Shown in pieces: positions 1-8,980 of a stretch of 64,000 nucleotides of DNA. The stretch's first letter is position 1. Each line of letters begins with the position of its first letter. This DNA comes from Paracidovorax avenae ATCC 19860 (GTDB lineage Bacteria > Pseudomonadota > Gammaproteobacteria > Burkholderiales > Burkholderiaceae_C), in assembly GCF_000176855.2 (NCBI RefSeq), contig NC_015138.1, positions 4,960,001 to 5,024,000 on the forward strand. Direction: 5' to 3'. The notes under the pieces were generated by a model that saw only the letters and a program-made list of their open reading frames with translations, ran no database searches and was not told the DNA's origin. Both the position numbers and the translations under genes were made by a program.

Positions 1-1847
1 GTGTCCGGCGCGGACGGATCGGGCACGGTGATGCGCGCCACCTGGTGCGAATAGGCGATCCAGCCCGTCCAGCGCGCGCCCAGGCGAGCATTGAGCTGCG
101 CGTCCCAGCCCGTGCGCCGCGTGCGCCCCACGTTGCCCAGCCCGCCGGGATCGGGCAGCCCGTCCACGCCGAGAACGCGCGCCACCTCGCCCGATGCGCG
201 CTGCTGCCACGTGGCCACGCGCGCCTCCCAGCCCGGTGCAGGCTGCCAGCGCACACCCGTCTCCCATCCGTCGTTGATCGACGGGCCCAGGTCGCGCGCC
301 TGCGTGCGGTAGGCATCGATGCCCGTGCCCACCTGGAAGGTGCGGCCCGCATTGGCATACAGCGTCACGCCCTCGCGCGCCGTCCAGGCCACGCTCAGCT
401 TGGGCTGGCGGATGGTGCCGTAGCCGTGCATGCCGTAGCGCTGCCCCGTCAGCCGGTCGGTGAAATCCCCGCCCAGCCGGTCCACGCGCAGCGCCGGCAC
501 GATGCGCAGCGACGCCACCGGCTGCACCACCGCCTGCACATACGCCCCCTGCGTATGCACGTCGAAATCCCAGTCCCGGAACTGCGAAGTGCGCACACGA
601 TCGACCGTGCGCCAGCGCTGCGCGCCGTTGTCCTGCCACTGCGCGTCCACCCCGCCCTCCAGGGTGAACGCGTGCGCCCAGGCCACCGCGGGCCGCCACG
701 TCAGCACGCCCGACAGCCCGCGCTGGTCCTCGTCGTTGTCGCGCTCCTGCTGCACGCCGGCCTGCGAAAACCGCACCCAGCGCTGGTTCTCATAGTGGTT
801 GGCGTAGGCGCGCGCCGTCCACGACAGGCGCTCGGCCACTTGCGCGTCCCAATGCAGCCCCAACTGCCCCGTCTCGCGCGTGCTGTGGTCCGAGGACGAC
901 CACGGCGGCGACCAGCGCGGCTGCGCCGCGGCCTGCTCGCGCGTCAGGTAGCCGGATTCATCCGCCGCGTTGCGGAAATATCGCGCCGTGAGGCCCGCGC
1001 GCCAGCCGCCGCCCGGATCGGTGTAGAACCACTTGCCCGAGAGCGCGCGCTGCGTGCCTTCCGCATGGTCGCGCCAGCCTTCGCCCGTGCGCCAGAACGC
1101 GCCGTAGTTCTGGCTCCAAGGCCCCGACTCGATGCCCTTGACCACCTGCACGTCGCGCGTGCCGAAGCTGCCCGCCGTGAGCGTCGCGCGGCCTTCGTTG
1201 CCGCCCGCGCGCGTGAGCACGTTCACGTTGCCCGCGATGTTGTTGAGCCCATAGCGCGGGTCGTTCGTGCCGCGCACCACCTCCACTGCCTCTATGTCGA
1301 GCGGGAACACCGCATCCAGGAACGGCATGCCGCCCGCGTTGTCGTTCGACGGGATGCCATCGATCAGCAGCTTGACCGCGTTCACCCGGCCCTCGCCATT
1401 GAAGCCGCGGAAGGAGAAGCGCCCTGCATCCACCCCCTGCCGGAACGGCGTGACCTGCACCCCGGGCGCGCGGCCCAACAGCTCCCAGGTGTGGTCCACG
1501 CGGGCATCCTGCAGCACCTCGCCGCCCACGATGTCCACCGACGTGGAGACGCTGCGCGCCGGCAGCGCGCCGCCGGGGCCCTCGCGCACTTCCACCGTTC
1601 CCAGCGTGAGCGCGGCACCGGCCTCCGCCGGAGCGGAGGTTGCCGCCGTGCCATGGCTGCCGGCGGCCCCGGGCACTTCCTGCCCCCAGGCCGCCAGCAC
1701 GGGAAGGGCCGCCAGCGCGGCCGGCGCCGAACGGCGCACTGCACGCCCGACGGCCACAGGCCATGGAAGCCGGAATACGGGAGAAGACGAAGAAGGAAAA
1801 GAAAAACGAAAAGACAAACGGAAGCGACGACGACGAAGCCGGTCCAT
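1..1847 (-). CDS. TonB-dependent outer-membrane receptor (3' end outside window)
   Basis: About 615 N-terminal residues of a TonB-dependent receptor; the C-terminal part of the barrel lies beyond the window start. Seen: a positively charged leader with a hydrophobic core ending near APAALAALPVLAAWGQ, then a plug domain with the recognisable stretches ARVDHTWELLGRAPGVQV, RFSFRGFNGEG and VEVVRGTNDPRYGLNNIAGN, then alternating aromatic strands typical of a 22-strand barrel. These receptors import siderophores, metal chelates or other large ligands across the outer membrane using TonB-ExbBD energy. I chose ATG at 1847 because GAGGTGG lies directly upstream; the long basic leader before the hydrophobic core means an internal GTG start is also possible. 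The upstream DUF2946 gene is on the same strand, a pairing often seen with copper or metal receptors, but the substrate cannot be read from sequence. Confidence 0.88.
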   Translation of the reverse strand, partial: MDRLRRRRFRLSFRFSFPSSSSPVFRLPWPVAVGRAVRRSAPAALAALPVLAAWGQEVPGAAGSHGTAATSAPAEAGAALTLGTVEVREGPGGALPARSVSTSVDIVGGEVLQDARVDHTWELLGRAPGVQVTPFRQGVDAGRFSFRGFNGEGRVNAVKLLIDGIPSNDNAGGMPFLDAVFPLDIEAVEVVRGTNDPRYGLNNIAGNVNVLTRAGGNEGRATLTAGSFGTRDVQVVKGIESGPWSQNYGAFWRTGEGWRDHAEGTQRALSGKWFYTDPGGGWRAGLTARYFRNAADESGYLTREQAAAQPRWSPPWSSSDHSTRETGQLGLHWDAQVAERLSWTARAYANHYENQRWVRFSQAGVQQERDNDEDQRGLSGVLTWRPAVAWAHAFTLEGGVDAQWQDNGAQRWRTVDRVRTSQFRDWDFDVHTQGAYVQAVVQPVASLRIVPALRVDRLGGDFTDRLTGQRYGMHGYGTIRQPKLSVAWTAREGVTLYANAGRTFQVGTGIDAYRTQARDLGPSINDGWETGVRWQPAPGWEARVATWQQRASGEVARVLGVDGLPDPGGLGNVGRTRRTGWDAQLNARLGARWTGWIAYSHQVARITVPDPSAPD

Positions 1848-2005
1848 ATCCACCTCGTGCAAGCAGTGCCCGTCAGGTCCACGCGAGCGCGGCCATCGAC
1901 GGGAAAAAAGCGGGGAGACGAAAGGAGAAGGAAGACCTCTGCCGCGACAGGCGGCCCCGAGGGGCCAGCAAGCGCGGCAGCCCTGCCGGAAGAAAGGCAG
2001 GCCGG

Positions 2006-2374
2006 TCAGGCCCGCGCCGGCGGCCCGCGCGCCGGCAGCGGCGCGCCCACCAGCGCCGCGAGGCGCGCGGCCTCCACGGGCTGCAGCACATGCGCCAGCG
2101 GCTGCTCCATCGGCACCGCCAGCACCTGCGGCGCGGGCGGCGGAGCCCCGGGCGCGAGGCACAGCGCGCAATCCAGGCCGTGCTGGCCCATCTCGCGCAG
2201 GCCGCTGCCATCGTCCTGCACGGCCACCAGCTTGGCGGCGCCCGCCGCATTGCACACCACCTGCAGGCTCTGCGGGTGCAGCAGCGGCGACGCCGCGGCC
2301 ATGCCGAAGGCGAGCATCCACCACGCCAGGACCAGCGGGGCCAGGCGGCGAAGGCGGGGCAGGAGGGCAGTCAC
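2006..2374 (-). CDS. DUF2946 family membrane/exported protein
   Basis: A small protein (122 aa from the GTG at 2374) with one N-terminal hydrophobic segment (LAPLVLAWWMLAFGMAAAS) followed by a short polar region containing VVCNAAGAAKLV and the metal-ligand-like motif HGLDCALC. This arrangement is the DUF2946 pattern; the family commonly neighbours TonB receptors and copper genes. The frame stays open up to an ATG at 2485, but that extension is basic, low-complexity and would place an 18-bp palindrome inside the coding region, so I prefer the GTG that starts just before the hydrophobic helix. It lies 158 bp upstream of the TonB receptor on the same strand. No biochemical role is known; metal handling is an inference from the Cys/His motif and neighbourhood. 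Confidence 0.7.
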   Translation of the reverse strand: MTALLPRLRRLAPLVLAWWMLAFGMAAASPLLHPQSLQVVCNAAGAAKLVAVQDDGSGLREMGQHGLDCALCLAPGAPPPAPQVLAVPMEQPLAHVLQPVEAARLAALVGAPLPARGPPARA

Positions 2375-2451
2375 CGGAACGGGGAGAGGATGTGTGAAGA
2401 CGCCGATGCGGTGTGCGCGCCGGCGGCCTGCATTATGCGGCGGTCCAGGGT

Positions 2452-2469
2452 GTACGCGATATCGCGTAC
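2452..2469. promoter_or_regulatory. 18-bp perfect palindrome, candidate operator
   Basis: The sequence GTACGCGATATCGCGTAC is a perfect 18-bp palindrome with no spacer, in the gap between the minus-strand DUF2946/TonB-receptor pair and the plus-strand antiporter gene. Position and symmetry suit a dimeric repressor site controlling one or both divergent units. The regulator is unknown. Confidence 0.5.
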
Positions 2470-2578
2470 GCGGACTCCGGGTCACGCCGATAGAATTCCA
2501 GCCAGGGTGTCGTCACATGGGGTGCGGCAGGTTTAGCGAAGGTCGGGCCGCCTCGCGGATCACTGCCGACCATCTCCC

Positions 2579-3835
2579 ATGCACCCATCCATGGAGTCCA
2601 TTGCGGCTCTCCTTTTCGGCATCGCATTGCTGCACACGTTCACCGCGAAGCAGTTCGAGCGCCTGTCCCACCGCTTTCCCAAACACTCCGGCATCTTCCA
2701 CTTCCTGGGCGAGGTCGAGGTCGTCTTCGGCCTGTGGGCGATCGTCCTCGTGGCCGTGATGGCCCTCGTCGCGGGCGGCTCTGAAGCCGTGGAATACGCG
2801 GAATCGCGCAACTACACCGAGCCGCTCTTCGTGTTCGTCGTCATGGTGATGGCGGCATCCCGGCCGATCCTGCAGACCATCAACGACCTGCTGGAGCGCG
2901 CGGCGCGGGCGCTGCCGGTGGACACGCCGCTGGCCACCGCATGGCTCGGCCTCGCCGTGGTCCCGCTGCTGGGCTCGCTCGTCACCGAGCCCGCTGCGAT
3001 GACCATCGCGGCCCTCATGCTCTCGGGCCAGCTGTTCCGCAAGGACGTGCCGGAGGGCGCTAAGTACTTCGCCCTGGGCGTGCTGTTCGTGAACGTCTCG
3101 ATCGGCGGCACGCTCACCTCCTATGCGGCCCCGCCGGTCCTGATGGTCGCGGCCACCTGGGGCTGGGACTCTTGGTTCATGCTGGCCCACTTCGGGTGGA
3201 AGTCCGCCCTGGCGGTGGCCGCCAACGCCACGCTCGCGGCCTTCGTGCTGCGCAGTCACCTCGTCCGTCCACCGGAGCCGGCGCGCGGCGGATCGTCCGC
3301 CACCGTTCCCTGGCCGCTCGTGGCGGTGCACGTGGCGCTGCTGGCCGCGGTGATCGCCGCCGCGCACCACCCGGTCATCTTCCTCGGCCTGTTCCTGCTG
3401 TTCCTCGGCATCGCCCAGGCGTACCGGCAGCACCAGAACCGCCTGATCCTGAAAGAGGCGCTGCTCGTCGGCTTCTTCCTCGCGGGCCTCGTCGTGCTGG
3501 GCGGCATGCAGCAGTAGTGGCTGCGGCCCATCGTCGAAGGGCTGGAGCCGGTGGTGCTGTTCTTCGGCGCGCTGGGCCTCACGGCCATCACCGACAACGC
3601 CGCGCTGACCTACCTCGGCTCCCTCATCGAAGGGATGACGGACGCCGCCAGGTACATGCTGGTGGCCGGCGCCGTGGCCGGCGGGGGGCTCACCGTGATC
3701 GCCAATGCACCCAACCCCGCCGGGGTCTCGCTGCTCAAGGGCGGGTTCCGGGATGAAACCGTCAGCGTGGGGGCGCTGCTGCTGGGCGCCCTCGTACCCA
3801 CCGCGATAGCCGCTTCGGCGCTGCTCTTCCTCTAG
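2579..3835 (+). pseudogene. putative Na+/H+ antiporter interrupted by an in-frame TAG
   Basis: A polytopic membrane protein resembling the putative Na+/H+ antiporter family (Na_H_antiport_3 type), about 418 codons. The frame from ATG 2579 stops at a TAG at 3515-3517 after GGMQQ, then continues in the same frame for another 105 codons that still encode plausible membrane segments (VVLFFGALGLTAITDNAALTYLG and the C-terminal helix). TAG is followed by TGG, so a single TGG-to-TAG change in an original Trp-Trp pair explains the break. The upstream part holds the ITDNAAL-type repeats in N-terminal form (LVTEPAAMTIAALM); the matching C-terminal repeat is after the stop, so a 312-residue product would lack half of the transporter core. 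Alternatives are a sequencing error or amber suppression. It is followed after 78 bp by tctB. Confidence 0.75.
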
Positions 3836-3913
3836 CCCCATCCATTTTTCGACCGCATGCCCGCAACGGCAGGGCGCAGCCTTGCCATTTTTCAACCTGA
3901 AAGGAGACAGCGA

Positions 3914-4360
3914 GTGAAATTGAGAGACATCCACGACGTGATCGGAGGTGCCGCCATGGGCGTCATCGGCACAGGTTTCGCGGTCTATGGCCACGTCCAC
4001 TACGCGATGGGCACCTCGGCCCGCATGGGCCCGGGCTACTTCCCGATCGTCCTGGGGTGGCTGCTGGCCGTGCTGGGCCTGCTGGTGGCCCTGCCGGCGC
4101 TCTGGCGCCAGGGCTCGCCCATCGTCGTGCAGTGGAAAAACCTGGCCTTCTCGGTGGCCAGCCTGCTGGTCTTCGCGGTGCTGCTGCGCACCGGCGGAAT
4201 CATCCTGGCCGCGTTCACCGCGTCGCTGGTGGCGCTGGTGCCGGCGCCGATGCGCCTGCGCACGCAGTTCACCGTCTCGGCGGTGGTCGCGCTCATCACC
4301 GTGCTGATCTTCGTCGTCGGGCTGCAGATGGTCCTGCCGACCTGGCCCTGGAGCATCTAG
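3914..4360 (+). CDS. tctB: tripartite tricarboxylate transporter small membrane subunit TctB
   Basis: A 148-residue protein with about four hydrophobic segments and the TctB-typical stretch MGPGYFPIVLGWLLAVLG near residues 32-50. TctB is the small integral-membrane partner of TctA in TTT carriers that take up citrate, other tricarboxylates and related organic acids with a periplasmic TctC/Bug protein. I chose the GTG at 3914 because AAGGAG sits 8 bases upstream; the frame extends back to an ATG at 3857 but without ribosome-binding signal. TctA follows after 10 bp. No tctC is present in this operon; the gene before it is a broken antiporter. Confidence 0.88.
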   Translation: MKLRDIHDVIGGAAMGVIGTGFAVYGHVHYAMGTSARMGPGYFPIVLGWLLAVLGLLVALPALWRQGSPIVVQWKNLAFSVASLLVFAVLLRTGGIILAAFTASLVALVPAPMRLRTQFTVSAVVALITVLIFVVGLQMVLPTWPWSI

Positions 4361-4370
4361 GAGACACCCC

Positions 4371-5893
4371 ATGGAATTGCTTGACAACCTCTGGCTCGGC
4401 CTGCAGGTCGCATCCGAACCCAGCACCCTCGCGTACTGCTTCTTCGGGGTGTTCCTCGGCACGCTGGTGGGCGTGCTGCCGGGCATCGGCGCGCTCGCGG
4501 CCATTTCGCTGCTGCTGCCGATCACCTACCACATCCCCCCCACGGCCGCGATCATCATGCTGGCCGGCGTTTACTACGGCGCCCAGTACGGCGGCTCCAC
4601 CGCGGCGATCCTGCTGAACCTGCCCGGCACACCATCCTCCGCGGTGACCTGCCTGGACGGCTACCCGATGGCAAAGAAGGGACGCTCCGGCCTCGCGCTG
4701 TTCGTCACCACCATCGCCTCGCTGGTCGGCGCGATGTCCGGGCTCATCCTGCTCGTGCTGTTCTCGCCCATGATCGCCGAGGTCGGGCTGAAGTTCGGGC
4801 CCGCCGAGTTCTTCTCGATGATGGTCCTGGGCCTCGTGGCCGCATCGTCGATGAGCGGGGGCTCCGCCGCCAAGGGCCTGGCCATGGTGGTGTTCGGCAT
4901 CCTGCTGGGCATGGTGGGCACCGACGTCAACACCGGCGTCGCGCGCTACAGCTTCGACATCCCCGAACTGATGGACGGCATCAACCTCGTCGCGCTGGCC
5001 ATGGGCCTGTTCGGCGTGGCGGAAGTCGTGCGCTGCATCAACTCCACCGACACCGAGAAGCAGCCGGAGAACATCACCATGCGCTCCATGATGCCCACCC
5101 GGCAGGAGATGAAGGAAACCGTCAAGCCCATGATGCGCGGCTCCGCCCTGGGTGCGGCGCTGGGCGCGCTGCCCGGCGTGGGGTCGTCCATCGCGGCCTT
5201 AATGTCGTACGCCGTCGAGAAGCGCGTGGCCAAGGACCCCAGCCGCTTCGGCCAGGGCGCCATCGAAGGCATCTCCGCGCCGGAATCGGCCAACAACGCG
5301 GCGGCGCAGACCGCCTTCGTGCCCTCGCTGTCGCTGGGCATTCCGGGCGACGCGGTGATGGCCGTGATGCTGGGCGCGCTCATCATCCACGGCATCACCC
5401 CCGGGCCGATGCTGATGACGGAACAGCCGGAGCTCTTCTGGGGCCTGATCGTCAGCTTCGCGATCGGCAACATCATGCTGGTGCTGCTCAACATCCCCAC
5501 CATCGGCCTGTGGGTGGCGCTGCTGCGCATCCCGTTCTCGTGGATGTACCCGGCCATCCTGGTGTTCGTCGCGCTGGGCGTGTACAGCGTGAACAACAAC
5601 ACCTTCGACATCTACATGGTCGCCCTGCTGGGCATCGTCGGCTACGCGCTGATGGTGCTGCGCTTCGAGCCCGCGCCGCTGCTGCTCGGCTACATCCTGG
5701 GCCCATGGTCGAGGAGCACCTGCGCCGCGCCATGCTGCTGTCGCGCGGCGACCCGTCCGTCTTCGTCACCCGGCCGATCAGCGCTTCCCTGCTGGCAGTG
5801 GCGGGCGCGCTGCTCGCCTGGGCGATCTGGGGCACGGTGAAGAAGACGCTGAAGGCCCGCGAAGCGCTCCGGCTCGCCGAAGCCCGGGCGTGA
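4371..5893 (+). pseudogene. tctA: tripartite tricarboxylate transporter large subunit TctA, frameshifted near the C-terminus
   Basis: A large polytopic permease with the TctA hallmarks VGVLPGIGALAAISLLLP and YYGAQYGGSTAAILLNLPG near the N-terminus and a second copy of the repeat around PGVGSSIAALMSYAVEKR. After GYILG at about 5702 the frame goes out of register: GGCCCATGG reads Gly-Pro-Trp, whereas one extra C would read Gly-Pro-Met-Val-Glu-Glu and continue to TGA at 5893 with the expected tail (EEHLRRAMLLSRGDPSVF, then a final helix). In the present frame the ORF ends at 5840 with a Cys/Arg-rich nonsense tail. So a one-base deletion in a C run has replaced the last 60 or so residues. A base-calling error in a homopolymer is the main alternative. 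It overlaps nothing and converges on the LysR gene 20 bp later. Confidence 0.8.
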
Positions 5894-5913
5894 CCTCAGC
5901 GGGCGCCCCGGCA

Positions 5914-6822
5914 TCATCCGGGGCGCCATTCCTCCGCCAGGAACTCCACCAGCGCCCGCACCCTTGCGGGCACGAACCGCTGGCTCGGCAGCACCGCGTA
6001 CACCGTGTACGCCTGCCCGAGCCACCCGGGCAGCAGTTCCACCAGTTGCCCGCTGTCCAGATGCGCCTGCACGTCCAGCCGCGACTTGTAGACGATGCCC
6101 CCGCCGGCCAGCGCCCAGGCGTGGGCCAGGGCGCCGTCGTCCACGCTGCGCTCGGCGCGCAGGGTGATGCCGACGGTCTCGGGCGGATGGCCCGGCGCGC
6201 GCTCGAAGGTCCAGCGCACCTCGCGCCGGCCCGCGATCGCCATGGCGATGCAGCGGTGCGCGGCCAGTTCCGACGGGTGCCGCGGGGTGCCGTGGCGCGC
6301 GAGATATTCCGGTGCCGCGCAGGCGAGGCGGCGCGTGCGGTGCAGTGCGCGCGCCACCAACTGCGAATCCGGCAGCTCCGCGCTGTAGCGCAGGGCGAGG
6401 TCCACCGCATCGCGCCGCACGTCGTGCAGGCGGTCGCTGGCTGAAAGCGCCAATTGCACGCCCGGGTGCCGCTCCATGAACCGGTCGAAGCGCGGCAGCA
6501 GCACGCGCGACAGATCGGTGGGTGCGGCCAGTCGTACCGTGCCGCGCAGCGCGCCGGTCTCGCTCTGCGCCAGGCCGGCCCCTTCGTCCAGCAGTTCCAG
6601 CGCGCGTTCGGCGTATTCCAGCAGCGTGCCGCCCTGGGCGGTGATGCGCAGTGCGCGCGTGGAGCGCTCGAACAGGCGCACGCCCACCTGCGCCTCCAGG
6701 CGCTTGAGCATGGCGCTGGCGGCCGCGGGCGTCACCTCCAGCGCCCGCGCGGCGGCGGTGAGCGAGCCCCCGCGCGCGGCTTCCACCAGCACGCGCAGAT
6801 CAGAGAGATTTTCAAATTTCAT
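5914..6822 (-). CDS. LysR-family transcriptional regulator
   Basis: A 302-residue LysR-type regulator: N-terminal winged helix-turn-helix (residues 1-60, with GGSLTAAARALEVTPAAASA as the recognition region) and a C-terminal type-2 periplasmic-binding-protein-like effector domain. Length and domain order are typical. It is divergently transcribed from the zinc-type alcohol dehydrogenase-like gene at 6962, the standard arrangement in which a LysR protein controls its neighbour and itself; nested dyads lie in the gap. The inducer is unknown. Confidence 0.93.
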   Translation of the reverse strand: MKFENLSDLRVLVEAARGGSLTAAARALEVTPAAASAMLKRLEAQVGVRLFERSTRALRITAQGGTLLEYAERALELLDEGAGLAQSETGALRGTVRLAAPTDLSRVLLPRFDRFMERHPGVQLALSASDRLHDVRRDAVDLALRYSAELPDSQLVARALHRTRRLACAAPEYLARHGTPRHPSELAAHRCIAMAIAGRREVRWTFERAPGHPPETVGITLRAERSVDDGALAHAWALAGGGIVYKSRLDVQAHLDSGQLVELLPGWLGQAYTVYAVLPSQRFVPARVRALVEFLAEEWRPG

Positions 6823-6827
6823 TTGCA

Positions 6828-6873
6828 GGTGATAGCGATTTCTGGCGGCTTATCAATCGCATTTTGAATCACC
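6828..6873. promoter_or_regulatory. nested inverted repeats, candidate LysR binding site
   Basis: An outer repeat GGTGAT (6828-6833) / ATCACC (6868-6873) encloses an inner repeat GCGATT (6835-6840) / AATCGC (6855-6860), directly upstream of the LysR start and 90-130 bp before the oxidoreductase. LysR proteins bind interrupted dyads in such divergent gaps; the assignment is positional inference. Confidence 0.45.
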
Positions 6874-6961
6874 AGAATCATGGCAACCCTTCCGTGGCGC
6901 CCTACCGATCCCGGGCGATCCGCGCCAGGCCGTTGCCATCTCCCCTCAGAAAGGACTCCCC

Positions 6962-8011
6962 ATGAAAGCCGTCGGCTATTTCACCCCCCATGCCCTCGAT
7001 GCCGCTCCCGGCCAGGGCCTGCAGGATTTTTCCGATCTGCCCGCGCCCGTGCCGCGCCCGCACGATCTGCTGGTGCGCGTGCGCGCCGTCTCTGTGAACC
7101 CGGTGGACACCAAGGTGCGCGCGAGCGCCGCGCCCGCCGAGGCCGGCCAGCCCAAGGTGCTCGGCTGGGATGCGGTCGGCACCGTGGAGGCGATGGGCTC
7201 CGAGGTGCGCGGCTTCGCCGTGGGCGACCGTGTGTTCTATGCCGGTGCCATCGACCGCCCCGGCACGAATGCCGAGCTGCATGCGGTGGATGCGCGCATC
7301 GCCGCCCATGCGCCGGCCACCTGGACCGACGCCGAAGCCGCCGCCGTGCCGCTCACTGCCATCACCGCCTGGGAACTGCTGTTCGACCGCCTGGGCTTCG
7401 CCCGCCATCCCGGGGCCGCGACCGGCCCGGCAGCGGCGGCGGCCGACGCCCCCGTGCTGCTGGTGGTGGGCGGCGCGGGCGGCGTGGGCTCGATGCTCAT
7501 CCAGATCGCGCGCCAGCTCACCGGCCTGCGCGTGGTCGCCACCGCCTCGCGCCCGGAAACCCGCCAGTGGTGCCTGGACCTGGGCGCGCATGCGGTCATC
7601 GACCACCGCGAGCCCTTCGCGCCGCAGCTCGCGGCCCTGGGCATCGAGGCCGTCGATGCCGTGGCCAGCCTCACCCACACTCCTCAGTACCTCGCGCAGT
7701 ACGTGGAATGCCTGCGCCCGCAGGGCCGCATCGCGGTGATCGACGACATGCCCTCGCTCGACGTGATGCCGCTCAAGCGCAAGAGCCTGTCGCTGCACTG
7801 GGAGATGATGTTCACGCGTCCGATGTTCGGCACGCCCGACATGGCCGCCCAGGGCCGACTGCTGGCCGAAGTGGCGGAACTCGCCCGCGCCGGCCGCCTG
7901 CGCAGCACGCTCACCGGCACCCTGGGTCCGCTCTCGGCCGCCACGCTGCGCGAGGCGCACGCCCGCATCGAGAGCGGCCGGACCATCGGAAAACTGGTCG
8001 TAACCCCCTGA
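6962..8011 (+). CDS. zinc-type alcohol dehydrogenase-like / quinone oxidoreductase (MDR superfamily)
   Basis: A 349-residue medium-chain dehydrogenase/reductase. The N-terminal GroES-like fold contains VRVRAVSVNPVDTKVR and LGWDAVGTVEAMGSEV, the C-terminal Rossmann domain the NAD(P)H motif VGGAGGVGSM around residue 177. The Cys/His ligands of true zinc alcohol dehydrogenases are absent, so it probably acts as an NADPH-dependent quinone or enone reductase. ATG 6962 follows an AGAAAGGAC-type ribosome site. It is paired divergently with the LysR regulator. Substrate unknown. Confidence 0.88.
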   Translation: MKAVGYFTPHALDAAPGQGLQDFSDLPAPVPRPHDLLVRVRAVSVNPVDTKVRASAAPAEAGQPKVLGWDAVGTVEAMGSEVRGFAVGDRVFYAGAIDRPGTNAELHAVDARIAAHAPATWTDAEAAAVPLTAITAWELLFDRLGFARHPGAATGPAAAAADAPVLLVVGGAGGVGSMLIQIARQLTGLRVVATASRPETRQWCLDLGAHAVIDHREPFAPQLAALGIEAVDAVASLTHTPQYLAQYVECLRPQGRIAVIDDMPSLDVMPLKRKSLSLHWEMMFTRPMFGTPDMAAQGRLLAEVAELARAGRLRSTLTGTLGPLSAATLREAHARIESGRTIGKLVVTP

Positions 8012-8031
8012 GTCGCTGCGCGCCATCCCCC

Positions 8032-8104
8032 AAGGGGACGCCGCCAGTGGCCCGGCAAAGCCGGTTCCACGGCGTCCACTGGCATGGCCTGCTCCGCGGC
8101 CTTC
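8032..8104 (+). repeat. structured intergenic repeat, copy A
   Basis: A 73-bp element in the gap between the oxidoreductase and the alanyl-tRNA editing gene; a related 74-bp copy lies at 41978-42051. It contains a central hairpin CCGGC-AAA-GCCGG (8052-8064) flanked by two interleaved inverted repeats: GACGCCG (8037-8043) with CGGCGTC (8070-8076), and GCCAGTGG (8043-8050) with CCACTGGC (8076-8083). The 3' end reads TGGCCTGCTCCGCGGCCTTC in both copies. It looks like a dispersed REP-like element. Confidence 0.65.
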
Positions 8105-8165
8105 GGACAGGGCCGGCCGCGGGGCGTCCCAGCGACGTGCAGGACGACGGCGCTACCATCGCCGG

Positions 8166-8933
8166 ATGACCCACGAAGATGCCCTTGCCGCTCCCACCCG
8201 CGACCTGTTCCGTGAAGACGCCTACCTGCGCGAATGCCGCGCCACCGTGGCCGCCGTGCTGCCCGACGGCGGCATCGTGCTCGACCGCACGGTGTTCTAC
8301 CCCCTGGGCGGCGGGCAGGCGGGCGATGCCGGGGTGCTGGTGCGGGCCGGCGGGCGCGAGGTGCCGATCGCCGACACGCGCAAGGCCAAGGACGCCGAAG
8401 GCAAGCCCACGGCCGCCATCGTGCACGTGCCGGCCCCGGGCGCCGAGCCCCCCGCCGTGGGCGAGGAAGTCACCGCCCGCATCGACTGGGAGCGCCGCCA
8501 CCGGCTGATGCGCTTCCACACCACCACCCACCTGCTGTGCCACCTGGTGGCCCAGCCCGTGAACGGCTGCTCGGTCACGCCCGACGCCGCGCGGCTGGAT
8601 TTCCACATGGACGGCCCGCTGGACGCCGCCGCCCTGAACGCCGGCATCGCCCGGCTCGTGGCCGAAGCGCACCCCGTCACCATCGGCGCCATCACCGATG
8701 CCGAGCTGGACGCCCAGCCCGACCTCGTCAAGAGCATGAGCGTGCAGCCGCCGCGCGGCAGCGGCCAGGTGCGCACCGTGCGCGTGGGCACCGATGGCCA
8801 GCCCCGGATCGACCTGCAGCCCTGCGGCGGCACCCACGTCGCCAACACCGCAGAGATCGGCGCGGTGGTCGTCACCAAAATCGAGAAAAAAGGCGCCATG
8901 GCCCGCCGCGTGGTGCTCGGCTTCGCGGCCTGA
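8166..8933 (+). CDS. alanyl-tRNA editing protein (AlaX-type, AlaRS editing-domain homologue)
   Basis: A 255-residue stand-alone editing protein that hydrolyses Ser or Gly mischarged onto tRNA-Ala. It has the two zinc-binding elements of the AlaRS/ThrRS second additional domain: HTTTH near residue 118 and CGGTH near residue 219, with an N-terminal beta-barrel region (VFYPLGGGQAGDAG) shared with AlaRS. Length matches longer AlaX forms. ATG 8166 has no strong ribosome site visible. DsbD follows 47 bp later on the same strand, possibly co-transcribed, with no functional link expected. Confidence 0.9.
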   Translation: MTHEDALAAPTRDLFREDAYLRECRATVAAVLPDGGIVLDRTVFYPLGGGQAGDAGVLVRAGGREVPIADTRKAKDAEGKPTAAIVHVPAPGAEPPAVGEEVTARIDWERRHRLMRFHTTTHLLCHLVAQPVNGCSVTPDAARLDFHMDGPLDAAALNAGIARLVAEAHPVTIGAITDAELDAQPDLVKSMSVQPPRGSGQVRTVRVGTDGQPRIDLQPCGGTHVANTAEIGAVVVTKIEKKGAMARRVVLGFAA

Positions 8934-8980
8934 GCCCGCGTCCAGGAACCAACGCCGCCCGCGCCGCTCTCACCCGCGCC

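Noticed and set aside
1..2759. Long plus-strand open frame (about 900 codons) antisense to the TonB receptor
   Set aside because: It encodes Arg/Ala/His-rich low-complexity sequence, the usual antisense shadow of a GC-rich gene; the minus strand carries clear receptor motifs.
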